A stretch of 42,247 nucleotides of DNA from Agromyces sp. NDB4Y10 (GCF_001620055.1 NZ_LQGY01000017.1:1-42247), one strand, 5' to 3'; positions 31,875 to 39,137 are shown, counted from the stretch's first letter. Notes: generated by a model from the sequence alone, not told the origin. Translations and numbers: made by a program.

Positions 31875-31931
31875 GCAATCTGCGCAACTCGTCCGGGGTT
31901 GCTTGAGCCGATTGCCAGATCGTCGTACGCT
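31875..31931 (+). promoter_or_regulatory. Promoter of the bkd operon with overlapping dyad (candidate Lrp/BkdR site)
   Basis: TTGAGC (31903-31908), 17 bases, TACGCT (31926-31931) is a well-formed promoter. Four short half-sites surround the -35 symmetrically: GCAAT (31875), GCAAC (31884), GTTGC (31898) and ATTGC (31911-31915). Predicted start is near 31938, giving a 65-base leader. Confidence 0.6.
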
Positions 31932-32002
31932 GCCGATATCCGGCATCGGCGCCGGGCGCGACGCTGCCCACAAGGCGGCGGAGCCGACACGGAGGTTCGA
32001 CG

Positions 32003-33124
32003 ATGACCCCTTCCGACCGAGAGGCGACCGGGCTGCTGACCCGTCCCGGCGACCTCGTCCAGCTCCTCGACCAGGCGGGCACGCGACACGCGAACCCCGA
32101 CTTCGACCCGTGGGTCGCCGACGTCGACACCGACGCGCTGGCCGCCCTCCACCGCGACATGGTCGTCGTGCGCCGCCTCGACGCCGAGGCCACCGCGCTC
32201 CAGCGCCAGGGCGAGCTCGGCCTGTGGCCGCCGCTCGCGGGCCAGGAGGCCGCGCAGATCGGCTCCGCCCGGGCCCTCGACGACGAGGACTTCGTCTTCT
32301 CCAGCTACCGCGAGCACGCCGTGGCGTGGCTCCGCGGCGTGCAGCCGGTCGAGCTCCTGAGCGTCTGGCGCGGCACCGCGGCATCCGGCTGGAACCCCTA
32401 TGAGAAGCGCATGGCCGTGCCGCAGATCATCATCGGCGCGCAGTCGCTGCACGCCGTCGGCTGGGCCATGGGCGCCAAGGTGCAGGGCGACGAGCACGTC
32501 GCCATCAGCTACTTCGGCGACGGCGCCACGAGCGAGGGCGACGTCAACGAGGCGTTCGTCTTCGCCGCGAGCTTCGACGCGCCCGTCGTGTTCTTCTGCC
32601 AGAACAACGGCTGGGCCATCTCCGAGCCGGTCGGCCTCCAGTCCAAGCAGCCGCTCGCGCGTCGCGCCGACGGCTTCGGCATGCCCGGCATCCGCGTCGA
32701 CGGCAACGACGTGCTCGCCGTGCTCGCCGTGACGCGCTGGGCGCTCGACCGCGCCCGCCGCGGCGAGGGGCCCGCGTTCATCGAAGCCGTCACCTACCGC
32801 ATGGGACCGCACACCACCGCCGACGACCCCAAGCGGTACCGCACCGACGACGACCTCGCCGCCTGGCGCGAGCGCGACCCGATCTCCCGCCTGCACGCGC
32901 TGCTCGCGGCATCCGGCGCCGACATGGCGGCCGTCGACGCCGACGCGAAGGCCGCCGCCGACCGCGCCGCCGCCGACCTGCGCGCGGCCATCACGAACAT
33001 CCCCGACCCGGAGCCCATGAGCGTGTTCGACCACGTGTACGCCGAGCCCAACAGCCACCTCGAGCGGCAGAAGTCGCGCTACGCCCGCTACCTCGCGATG
33101 TTCGACGAGGAGGACGACCGATGA
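32003..33124 (+). CDS. bkdA: 2-oxoacid dehydrogenase E1 component, alpha subunit (probably branched-chain)
   Basis: A 373-residue thiamine-diphosphate enzyme subunit that decarboxylates a 2-oxoacid together with E1beta. The TPP-binding motif is GDGATSEGD with the distal FFCQNNGWAI (about 172-208). FSSYREHAVAWLRG and YRMGPHTTADDPKRYR, the phosphorylation-loop region, are typical of E1alpha of the heterodimer type. Such genes are often labelled pyruvate dehydrogenase (PdhA). The branched-chain reading rests on the Lrp neighbour, the missing E3 and pyruvate-type context, and the carboxylase operon downstream. The ATG has GGAGG 7 bases upstream. It overlaps the next gene by 4 bases. Confidence 0.88.
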   Translation: MTPSDREATGLLTRPGDLVQLLDQAGTRHANPDFDPWVADVDTDALAALHRDMVVVRRLDAEATALQRQGELGLWPPLAGQEAAQIGSARALDDEDFVFSSYREHAVAWLRGVQPVELLSVWRGTAASGWNPYEKRMAVPQIIIGAQSLHAVGWAMGAKVQGDEHVAISYFGDGATSEGDVNEAFVFAASFDAPVVFFCQNNGWAISEPVGLQSKQPLARRADGFGMPGIRVDGNDVLAVLAVTRWALDRARRGEGPAFIEAVTYRMGPHTTADDPKRYRTDDDLAAWRERDPISRLHALLAASGADMAAVDADAKAAADRAAADLRAAITNIPDPEPMSVFDHVYAEPNSHLERQKSRYARYLAMFDEEDDR

Positions 33125-34140
33125 CCACGCTGACCCTCGGCAAGGCCCTCAACGAGGGGCTCCGCCGCGCGCTCGCCGACGACGACACCGTCGTGCTCAT
33201 GGGCGAGGACATCGGCACGCTCGGCGGCGTCTTCCGCATCACCGACGGCCTCAAGGCGGAGTTCGGCGGCGATCGCGTCGTCGACACGCCACTGTCGGAG
33301 GCCGGCATCCTGGGCACGGCCGTCGGCCTCGCGTACCGCGGCTTCCGCCCGGTGGTCGAGATCCAGTTCGACGGGTTCGTCTACCCGGGCTTCGACCAGA
33401 TCGTCGCCCAGGTCGCGAAGCTGCACTACCGCTCGCGCGGCACGGTGAAGATGCCCATGGTCATCCGGATCCCGTTCGGCGGCGGCATCGGCGCGGCCGA
33501 GCACCACTCCGAGTCGCCCGAGGCGTACTTCACCCACACCGCCGGGCTGCGCGTCATCGCGTGCTCGAACCCCGCCGACGCGTACGTCATGATCCGCCAG
33601 GCCATCGCGAGCGACGACCCGGTGGTCTTCCTCGAGCCCAAGCGCCGCTACCACGTGAAGGGCGAGGTCGACCTCGACGCGAACCTCGCCGACGCCCGGC
33701 CCATGGGCGTGGCCACGGTCGTGGCATCCGGTCGCGACGTCACGCTCGTGACCTACGGCGCGCTCGTGCAGACCGCGAAGGATGCCGCGACCGCCGCCGC
33801 CGAGGAGGGCGTCTCCGTCGAGGTCATCGACCTGCGCTCGCTCGCGCCCGTCGACTACTCGACCATTGAGGCCTCCGTCCGCCGGACCGGACGTCTCGTC
33901 GTGGCGCACGAGGCGGGCGAGCAGGGCGGCGTCGGCGCCGAGATCGCCGCGTCGATCACCGAGCGCTGCTTCGAGTTCCTGGAGGCGGCGCCCGTGCGGG
34001 TCACGGGCCACGACATCCCGTATCCGCCGGCCAAGCTCGAGCAGCACCACCTGCCCGACCTCGACCGCATCCTCGACGGCGTCGACCGCGCGATGGGCCG
34101 GCCGAACTCGCTGTCCGACGTCTCGGAGGTGGACGCGTGA
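33121..34140 (+). CDS. bkdB: 2-oxoacid dehydrogenase E1 component, beta subunit (probably branched-chain)
   Basis: A 339-residue partner of E1alpha, of the normal length. It carries the E1beta marks MGEDIGTLGGVFRITDGL, DTPLSEAGILGTAVGLAYRG and PVVEIQFDGFVYPGFDQIVA. The C-terminal transketolase-like domain has VEVIDLRSLAPVDYSTIEAS. It provides part of the TPP site and the contact to E2. ATGA overlap with E1alpha and GTGA overlap with E2 show a tightly coupled three-gene operon. Confidence 0.92.
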   Translation: MTTLTLGKALNEGLRRALADDDTVVLMGEDIGTLGGVFRITDGLKAEFGGDRVVDTPLSEAGILGTAVGLAYRGFRPVVEIQFDGFVYPGFDQIVAQVAKLHYRSRGTVKMPMVIRIPFGGGIGAAEHHSESPEAYFTHTAGLRVIACSNPADAYVMIRQAIASDDPVVFLEPKRRYHVKGEVDLDANLADARPMGVATVVASGRDVTLVTYGALVQTAKDAATAAAEEGVSVEVIDLRSLAPVDYSTIEASVRRTGRLVVAHEAGEQGGVGAEIAASITERCFEFLEAAPVRVTGHDIPYPPAKLEQHHLPDLDRILDGVDRAMGRPNSLSDVSEVDA

Positions 34141-35576
34141 GCACGATCCGCGACTTCGCGCTGCCCGACCTCGGCGAGGGACTCACGGAATCCGAGATCG
34201 TCGCCTGGCGCGTCAAGGTCGGCGACCACGTCGAGCTGAACCAGATCATCGCCGACGTCGAGACCGCCAAGGCCGTCGTCGAGCTGCCCTCGCCGTTCGA
34301 GGGCACCGTGACCGCGCTGCACGCCGCCGAGGGCGAGACCGTCAACGTGGGCGAGAAGCTGTTCTCGTGCGACACGAGCGGTGCCGCGGTGACGGATGCC
34401 GCGGCGCCGGCCCCTGCCGCCGCGCAGGCCGCTGCGCAGGCCGCTCCCGCCGAGACCGCCCCGGAGGCTCCGGCCGAGCCCGTCGAGGTGCGCGAGCCGA
34501 CCCTCGTCGGCTACGGCGCCGGCGCCGAGCGCGGACCCAAGCGACGGGCCCGCCGACTCGGCGCGCCCGCGGCGCTCCGCGAGGACCTCGTGCCCGCACC
34601 GCCCGAGCACGACCGCATCGAGCCCGACACGGTCACCCACGGCGGCGCGAACGGGCTGCACGACGCCGACGAGCGCCCCGAGCGTCCGCGGTCGACCCCG
34701 CCGGTCCGCAAGCTCGCGCGCGACCTCGGCGTCGACCTCGAGCAGGTCGTCGGCACGGGGGAGCGCGGCCTGATCACGCGCGCCGACGTCGAGGCCGCGG
34801 CATCCGGGACCCGCGCCCCGGAGGCGCCGGCGACGCCGGCGACGGTCACCGAGACGGCGCCCGCACCGGCGGCACCGGCGGAGACCCGCATCCCCATCAA
34901 GGGCGTGCGCAAGCACACCGCCGCCGCCATGGTGCGCAGCGCCTTCACGGCGCCGCACGTGACGGAGTTCCTCACGGTCGACGTGACCGCGACGATGGAG
35001 CTCCTCGCCGCCATCCGCTCGGATCGCGCCTACGCCGGACACAAGGTGACGCCGCTCACCGTGGTGGCGAAGGCGCTCTGCATCGCCGCGGTCCGCACGC
35101 CCGAGGTCAACTCGCGCTGGGACGAGGAGGCGCAGGAGATCGTGCGCTTCGGCGGGGTGAACCTCGGCATCGCCGCGGCCACCGAGCGCGGCCTCGTCGT
35201 GCCGAACGTCAAGGGCGCCGAGCGGATGACGCTCATCGAGCTCGCCGACGCGATCGCGGCCCTCGCCGGGACCGCGCGCGCGGGGAGGACGGCGCCGGCC
35301 GACCTCGCCGGGGGCACGATCTCGATCACGAACATCGGGGTCTTCGGGATCGATGCGGGAACGCCGATCCTGAACCCGGGGGAGGCGGCGATCCTCGCGA
35401 TGGGCGCCGTGCGGCGCCAGCCGTGGGAGCACCGCGGCGAGATCGCGCTGCGCGAGGTCATGACGCTCTCGCTCTCGTTCGACCACCGACTGGTGGACGG
35501 CGAACAGGGCTCGCGCTTCCTCGCCGACATCGGGCGGATCCTCCGGGAACCGGGCCTCGCGCTCACCATGTCCTGA
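34137..35576 (+). CDS. bkdC: Dihydrolipoamide acyltransferase (E2) of the 2-oxoacid dehydrogenase complex
   Basis: A 479-residue E2 core protein. One lipoyl domain lies at about 4-80, with the lipoylated Lys45 in VETAKAVVELPSP. An Ala/Pro linker and a second, acidic-to-basic linker follow. The peripheral subunit-binding domain (about 187-222) is VRKLARDLGVDLEQVVGTGE. The catalytic domain (about 245-479) ends with His450 and Asp454 in SFDHRLVDGEQGSRFLADI. It passes the acyl group from lipoate to CoA. GTG start, overlapping the E1beta stop. No E3 gene is in the window, so lipoamide dehydrogenase must be shared from elsewhere. A long hairpin follows. Confidence 0.92.
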   Translation: MSTIRDFALPDLGEGLTESEIVAWRVKVGDHVELNQIIADVETAKAVVELPSPFEGTVTALHAAEGETVNVGEKLFSCDTSGAAVTDAAAPAPAAAQAAAQAAPAETAPEAPAEPVEVREPTLVGYGAGAERGPKRRARRLGAPAALREDLVPAPPEHDRIEPDTVTHGGANGLHDADERPERPRSTPPVRKLARDLGVDLEQVVGTGERGLITRADVEAAASGTRAPEAPATPATVTETAPAPAAPAETRIPIKGVRKHTAAAMVRSAFTAPHVTEFLTVDVTATMELLAAIRSDRAYAGHKVTPLTVVAKALCIAAVRTPEVNSRWDEEAQEIVRFGGVNLGIAAATERGLVVPNVKGAERMTLIELADAIAALAGTARAGRTAPADLAGGTISITNIGVFGIDAGTPILNPGEAAILAMGAVRRQPWEHRGEIALREVMTLSLSFDHRLVDGEQGSRFLADIGRILREPGLALTMS

Positions 35577-35593
35577 CCCGTCGCCGCCTGGCA

Positions 35594-35642
35594 CGGACGC
35601 GAATCGCCGGAACTCGACACGAGTTCCGGCGATTCGCGTCCG
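35594..35642. terminator. 23-bp perfect inverted repeat after the bkd operon
   Basis: Arms 35594-35616 and 35620-35642 are perfect reverse complements around a 3-base loop; the inner part reads CCGGAACTCG-ACA-CGAGTTCCGG. It is the longest perfect stem in the window. It certainly could end the bkd transcript, but its length and near-perfection are beyond what termination needs. Confidence 0.75.
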
Positions 35643-35671
35643 AGGAGGGTGCGGGCGCAGCGTGGCGGGTG

Positions 35672-35677
35672 CAGGAT
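35672..35677 (+). promoter_or_regulatory. -10 box (CAGGAT) of the pterin dehydratase gene, leaderless type
   Basis: CAGGAT ends 6 bases before the ATG at 35684. Confidence 0.4.
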
Positions 35678-35683
35678 GAGCCC

Positions 35684-35992
35684 ATGGACGAGCGCACGCC
35701 CCGCTCGCGCGAGGACGTCGCGGCGGAGATCTCCGGAACCGGATTCCGCCACGACGGCGAACGGCTGACCGCGGAATTCCGGACGGCGGATTTCGCAAGC
35801 GCCGTTCGCCTGCTCGATGCGGTGGCCATTGAAGCGGATGCCGCGAACCACCATCCCGACGTGCGCCTCGGATGGGGCCGCATCGAATTCGATCTCGTGT
35901 CGCACGACGTCGAGAGCGTGACGAACCGCGATGTGGAATTGGCGAAGCGGATCGCCGTGATCGCGCACGAGCACGGCGCGACGACCGCCTGA
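35684..35992 (+). CDS. 4a-hydroxytetrahydrobiopterin dehydratase (PCD/DCoH family)
   Basis: A 102-residue enzyme that dehydrates pterin-4a-carbinolamine and so recycles the cofactor of aromatic amino acid hydroxylases; related proteins also act in carboxysome or molybdopterin contexts. The signature is FASAVRLLDAVAIEADAANH followed by HPDVRLGWGRIEFDL and VTNRDVELAKRI. The expected His-His pair (NHHP) is present. No hydroxylase gene is visible nearby. Codons such as GAATTC and GCGAATT make the second half locally richer in A+T than the neighbours, and this continues into the lsr2 upstream region. Confidence 0.9.
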   Translation: MDERTPRSREDVAAEISGTGFRHDGERLTAEFRTADFASAVRLLDAVAIEADAANHHPDVRLGWGRIEFDLVSHDVESVTNRDVELAKRIAVIAHEHGATTA

Positions 35993-36056
35993 ATTCCGCG
36001 ATCGCGTCGACTGGGAATTCTCCACAACCATCGAACAATTCACGTGCCCGAATTCA

Positions 36057-36096
36057 CAGCGGGAATATGCTCGTCTGCAGACACGCGTTCCCGCTG
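36057..36096 (+). promoter_or_regulatory. lsr2 promoter region with inverted repeat around the -10 box
   Basis: CAGCGGGAA (36057-36065) and TTCCCGCTG (36088-36096) are perfect inverted repeats. The -10-like TATGCT (36066-36071) starts directly after the first arm. The surrounding 35993-36137 is rich in A+T for this genome, with two GAATTC words, as expected of a region that Lsr2 itself could bind. Confidence 0.45.
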
Positions 36097-36137
36097 TCGT
36101 ATTCGACTGCGATTCCCCGCAGAAAGGGCGTGCACAC

Positions 36138-36467
36138 ATGGCGAAGCGAATTGTCGAGACCCTGGTCGACGATCTCGACGGATCCGAGGCCGATCGGACC
36201 ATTGCATTCAGCATCAACGGCGACGGCTACGCGATCGACCTGTCGTCGGCGAACGCCGAGAAGTTCGAGGCGGCGCTCGCGCCGTTCGTCGACGCCGCGC
36301 GCCGCACGTCGTCGGGTCGCGGCGGTGGCAGCGCGCGCCGGCGGTCGGGTGGCGGGGCCGCCGGCGACACGAAGGACGCGCGCGAGTGGCTCCGTGCGAA
36401 CGGCCACCAGGTGTCCGACCGCGGCCGCATCCCCGCGCCGCTGCTCGAGCTCTACCGCAACCGCTGA
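36138..36467 (+). CDS. lsr2: Lsr2-family nucleoid-associated protein
   Basis: A 109-residue H-NS-like protein that binds A+T-rich DNA, bridges it and silences foreign genes. The N-terminal oligomerisation domain starts AKRIVETLVDDLDGSEADRT and runs to about residue 60 (AEKFEAALAPFVDAARR). A basic Gly/Arg/Ser linker follows. The DNA-binding domain at about 75-109 has REWLRANGHQVSDRGRIPAP with the RGR hook that inserts into the minor groove. Length is normal. The ATG has AAAGGG 9 bases upstream. The A+T-rich upstream region suggests self-repression. Confidence 0.96.
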   Translation: MAKRIVETLVDDLDGSEADRTIAFSINGDGYAIDLSSANAEKFEAALAPFVDAARRTSSGRGGGSARRRSGGGAAGDTKDAREWLRANGHQVSDRGRIPAPLLELYRNR

Positions 36468-36498
36468 CGCGGGGCGACGCCGCGCCCGTGGCATCCGT

Positions 36499-36984
36499 TC
36501 ACCGGAGGACGAACTCGATCTCCTCGATCTCCTCGCCGCGGGCGTTGGCGTAGTCGCGATCGCGCCCGACCTCGACGAAGCCGAGCTTGCGCAGCACGGC
36601 GACGGAGGCCGCGTTGTCGGCGGCCGCCCGCGCCCGGATCGGGCGCGGCTGCGTGTCGAGGAAGAGGCGCAGGGCACGCGTCGCGATGCCGCGGCCCCAG
36701 TGCTCGCGGTCGATCCAGTAGGTGATCTCGGCCATTCCCGAGTCGGCGTCGATCCAGCGCGCGACGCTGCCCACGATGCGGCCGTCGCAGCGGATGGTGC
36801 GCGCGTCGTAGTCGTCGCGCGCCGAGAACCGGGCGACGTGCGCGTCGTAGGCCGCACGGTCGGCCGGATCGGTCGCCGTGAAGGCGGCCATGCGGTTCGC
36901 CTCGGGATCGAGTTGGATGCGGAACAGCTCGTCGCGGTCGCCGGCGCGGGTCGCGCGCAGGGTCACGACGTGAGGCTCGACCAT
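36499..36984 (-). CDS. GNAT-family N-acetyltransferase
   Basis: A 161-residue acetyltransferase of the RimJ/RimL type. It shows RATRAGDRDELFRIQLDPEA at the start, EITYWIDREHWGRGIATRAL (acetyl-CoA loop, WGRGIAT) at about 92-111 and NAASVAVLRKLGFVEVGRDR near the end. The substrate is unknown. Its ATG at 36984 lies inside the 3' end of the TetR gene (22-base overlap), so the two form one operon and the TetR probably controls it too. Confidence 0.9.
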   Translation of the reverse strand: MVEPHVVTLRATRAGDRDELFRIQLDPEANRMAAFTATDPADRAAYDAHVARFSARDDYDARTIRCDGRIVGSVARWIDADSGMAEITYWIDREHWGRGIATRALRLFLDTQPRPIRARAAADNAASVAVLRKLGFVEVGRDRDYANARGEEIEEIEFVLR

Positions 36985-37559
36985 GCCATGTCCTCCAGGA
37001 TGCCGCGGACCACCCTGTCCGCGGGTCGGCGCCCATGGATGCGGGCGCTGTGCGGGGTGGAGTTGATGAGCCCGAAGGCCGCGTGAGCCCGGATCCGCAA
37101 CTCCGATTCGGCCCGGTCGGGCCTCAGGCGGGCGAGCACGCCCACCCACAGTTCGACGTACTCGCGCTGGAGGCGCCGGACCTCGTGGGCGTCGGCCTCG
37201 TCGAGGCTGCCGAGGTCGCGGTCCTGCACGCGGATCACGTCGGCGTTCGCGAGCGCGAAGTCGACGTGGAAGCGGATGAGGTCGCGCAGGGCGCCGGCCG
37301 GTTCACCGGCGGCCGCGATGGTGCGCCGACCGCCGTCGAGGAGGCCGCGGCTCGCGTCGGCGAGGATCGCGGCGAGCACGGCGGCCTTGCCCGGGAAGTG
37401 GCGGTAGACGGCCGGTCCCGAGACGCCGGCGGCCTGGCCGAGCTCTTCGAGCGTGACGCCCGCGTAGCCGCGGTCGGCGAACAGGCGCGCGGCGGCCGAG
37501 AGGAGGGCCGCGCGACGGTCCGCCTTGGCGCGGCCGCGGTCGGTGAGCGTGTCGCTCAG
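36963..37559 (-). CDS. TetR-family repressor with a CTG start codon, likely regulator of the acyl-CoA carboxylase operon
   Basis: A 198-residue regulator. The helix-turn-helix (residues about 15-62) reads ALLSAAARLFADRGYAGVTL and ELGQAAGVSGPAVYRHFPGK. The C-terminal ligand-binding domain (WVGVLARLRPDRAESELRI region) is of the type seen in actinobacterial acyl-CoA or amino-acid catabolism regulators. No ATG, GTG or TTG exists in frame between the upstream stop (37595) and the helix-turn-helix. The first usable codon is CTG at 37559, with a perfect GGAGG at 37570-37566 and 6-base spacing. The operator in its promoter matches two sites at the carboxylase gene, so that operon is the probable target. 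Confidence 0.82.
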   Translation of the reverse strand: MSDTLTDRGRAKADRRAALLSAAARLFADRGYAGVTLEELGQAAGVSGPAVYRHFPGKAAVLAAILADASRGLLDGGRRTIAAAGEPAGALRDLIRFHVDFALANADVIRVQDRDLGSLDEADAHEVRRLQREYVELWVGVLARLRPDRAESELRIRAHAAFGLINSTPHSARIHGRRPADRVVRGILEDMAWSSLTS

Positions 37560-37577
37560 GGTGCACCTCCGGGGGAA

Positions 37578-37618
37578 TTCGGTGAATGCACACTAACCGA
37601 CCGGCGGTCTCGCGGCAA
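37578..37618 (-). promoter_or_regulatory. TetR gene promoter with operator copy A
   Basis: Minus strand: -35 TTGCCG (37618-37613), 17 bases, -10 TAGTGT (37595-37590). The 22-bp site 37578-37599 (TTCGGTGAATG followed by CACACTAACCG on the plus strand) overlaps the -10 and is nearly identical to both operators at 39044-39065 and 39072-39093. It is an imperfect palindrome. Confidence 0.7.
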
Positions 37619-37662
37619 CCGTGCCACCCCGCCGACCTGCGGTGCCCCGGGCGTGCGGCCGA

Positions 37663-38391
37663 TCAGCGAGCGGATGCCGCGGCGGCCTCGCGGACCAGAC
37701 GGACCGCCTCGGCCGCCCCGCCGTTCCACGGCGTGCCGTGGCCGGGGAGCACCCACGTGGCATCCGTCGCCGCGAGCGCGTCGAGGGAGTCGAGTGCCGC
37801 CTCGGGCTCGTCGGTGAACGGCGCCGGCTGCGGTCCGCGCCGGCCGGTGAGCACGTGCCGCGTCGTCAGGGCGTCGCCCACGAACACGGCGTCGAGGTCG
37901 GGGGAGTGCACGGCGATGCTCCCCGGCGAGTGGCCGGGCATGCCGATGATGACGGGCGAGCCCGGGAGGTCGAGCCGGTCGCCGTCGCGCACGGTGCGGA
38001 CCTCCGCGAGGTACTCGGTCCTCGCGCCGCCCTTGACGAGCGCGTACGCGAAGAAGCGCACGATCGGCCAGGGGCGGATGCCGCGCCCCAAGCTCGTCGC
38101 CGGCTTGTCGCCGCCGCGGGCGCGCGCGGCGTCGGCTTCGTGGACATACGCCGGCACCCCGTGCTCGCGGCGCAGGCGCTCGGCGAAGCCGAGGTGGTCG
38201 GAGTCGCCGTGGGTGAGGATCACGGCGCGGATGTCGTCGACCGACCGCCCGGCGGCCTCGAGCTCGCAGAGGAGGTCGGCGTAGTGGCCGGGGAGACCGG
38301 CGTCGACGACCGTGATGCCGCGGTCGTCGAGGAGGAGGTAGGCGGCGACGATCTCGTTTCCGATGCGTCGCAGTCCGGTGCGGAGTTCCAT
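37663..38391 (-). CDS. MBL-fold metallo-hydrolase
   Basis: A 242-residue metallo-beta-lactamase-fold hydrolase. Motif 1 is LTHGDSDHLG (about 59-68), that is HxDxDH instead of the usual HxHxDH. Further ligands are His in MPGHSPGSIAVH, Asp in AVFVGDALTT and His in WVLPGHGTPW. The substrate is unknown; relatives include lactonases and thioesterases. The ATG at 38391 is supported by a consensus-like promoter (TTGACA, 18 bases, TATCAT) whose -10 ends 7 bases before it. Divergent from the TetR gene at 38448, which probably controls it. Confidence 0.88.
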   Translation of the reverse strand: MELRTGLRRIGNEIVAAYLLLDDRGITVVDAGLPGHYADLLCELEAAGRSVDDIRAVILTHGDSDHLGFAERLRREHGVPAYVHEADAARARGGDKPATSLGRGIRPWPIVRFFAYALVKGGARTEYLAEVRTVRDGDRLDLPGSPVIIGMPGHSPGSIAVHSPDLDAVFVGDALTTRHVLTGRRGPQPAPFTDEPEAALDSLDALAATDATWVLPGHGTPWNGGAAEAVRLVREAAAASAR

Positions 38392-38394
38392 GTC

Positions 38395-38433
38395 GGCTAT
38401 GATACGTAGCTATGATGGCTAATGTCAATAGCC
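38395..38433. promoter_or_regulatory. Divergent MBL/TetR control region
   Basis: Minus-strand promoter: -35 TTGACA (38428-38423) and -10 TATCAT (38404-38399). GGCTAT (38395-38400) and ATAGCC (38428-38433) are inverted around it; TACGTA (38403-38408) and two TATGAT copies lie inside. The patch is rich in A+T and is the natural operator of the TetR protein encoded to its right. Confidence 0.55.
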
Positions 38434-38447
38434 AGAGGGAGGACGCC

Positions 38448-39029
38448 ATGCCCACGCCGACGCGCATCACGACGGAATCGCTCCACGCGGCAGCTGCGGA
38501 GATCCTCGAACGCGACGGCCGGGACGGGCTCACCATGCAGGCCGTCGCGACCGCGCTCGGGGTCCGCGCGCCGTCCCTGTACAAGCACGTCCGCGATCGC
38601 GAGCACCTCATGCGGACCGTCGCCGACGGCGTAGCGCGGGAGCTGGGCGACCGGGTCGATGCGGCGGTGGCGGCGACCACCGACGCGCCGTCGGCGGCGC
38701 GGGCGATCGCCGCTGCCGCCCGCCGATTCGCGCACGAGCGGCCGAACGGCTACGCGCTCGTGTTCGGGCCGCTCCCGGAGTCCGAGCGCGCGGATCGCGC
38801 CGCCCTCGACCGCGCGAGCGCAGCCGTCCTGGAGGTCGCCCGCCGCCTCGCGGGGGAGGAGCACGCGCTCGATGCCGCGCGCACCCTGACGGCGTGGATG
38901 CACGGATTCACCGCGATGGAGCTCGCGGGCGCGTTCCGGCTCGGCGGCGACCTCGATCGCGCGTGGGAGTTCGGGCTGGAGCACCTCCTGGCCGGACTCT
39001 CCGGCAGCGCCGCCGCCCCTCGACGCTGA
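38448..39029 (+). CDS. TetR-family transcriptional regulator
   Basis: A 193-residue regulator with an N-terminal helix-turn-helix at about 6-55 (HAAAAEILERDGRDGLTMQA, TALGVRAPSLYKHVRDREHL). The C-terminal ligand domain looks like the TetR_C_33/WHG type (GYALVFGPLPESERADRAA, AWMHGFTAMELAGAFRLGGD). The ATG at 38448 is chosen because AGGGAGGA lies 5-6 bases upstream; an in-frame ATG at 38412 falls inside the operator-rich region. Probably represses the divergent MBL gene and itself. Confidence 0.88.
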   Translation: MPTPTRITTESLHAAAAEILERDGRDGLTMQAVATALGVRAPSLYKHVRDREHLMRTVADGVARELGDRVDAAVAATTDAPSAARAIAAAARRFAHERPNGYALVFGPLPESERADRAALDRASAAVLEVARRLAGEEHALDAARTLTAWMHGFTAMELAGAFRLGGDLDRAWEFGLEHLLAGLSGSAAAPRR

Positions 39030-39035
39030 GCCGTG

Positions 39036-39093
39036 TTGCGGATTTCGGTGAATGGTCGCTAACATGAATCCCGGTTAGCGAGCGTTCACCGAA
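39036..39093 (+). promoter_or_regulatory. Promoter of the acyl-CoA carboxylase operon with two inverted TetR operators (B and C)
   Basis: -35 TTGCGG (39036-39041), 18 bases, -10 TAACAT (39060-39065). Operator B (39044-39065) fills the spacer and -10; operator C (39072-39093, opposite orientation) covers the start site. Both share at least 17 of 22 positions with the site in front of the TetR gene at 37559; the common core is GGTGAAYG-N3-CRCTAAC, allowing small shifts. Confidence 0.72.
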
Positions 39094-39137
39094 GGCGCTC
39101 GGGTCCACGCCACGACGGAGAGGCGGAGCGGAAGCGG

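Noticed and set aside
38412..38447. ATG at 38412 as start of the second TetR gene
   Set aside because: It lies inside the divergent operator without a ribosome binding site; the ATG at 38448 has AGGGAGGA.
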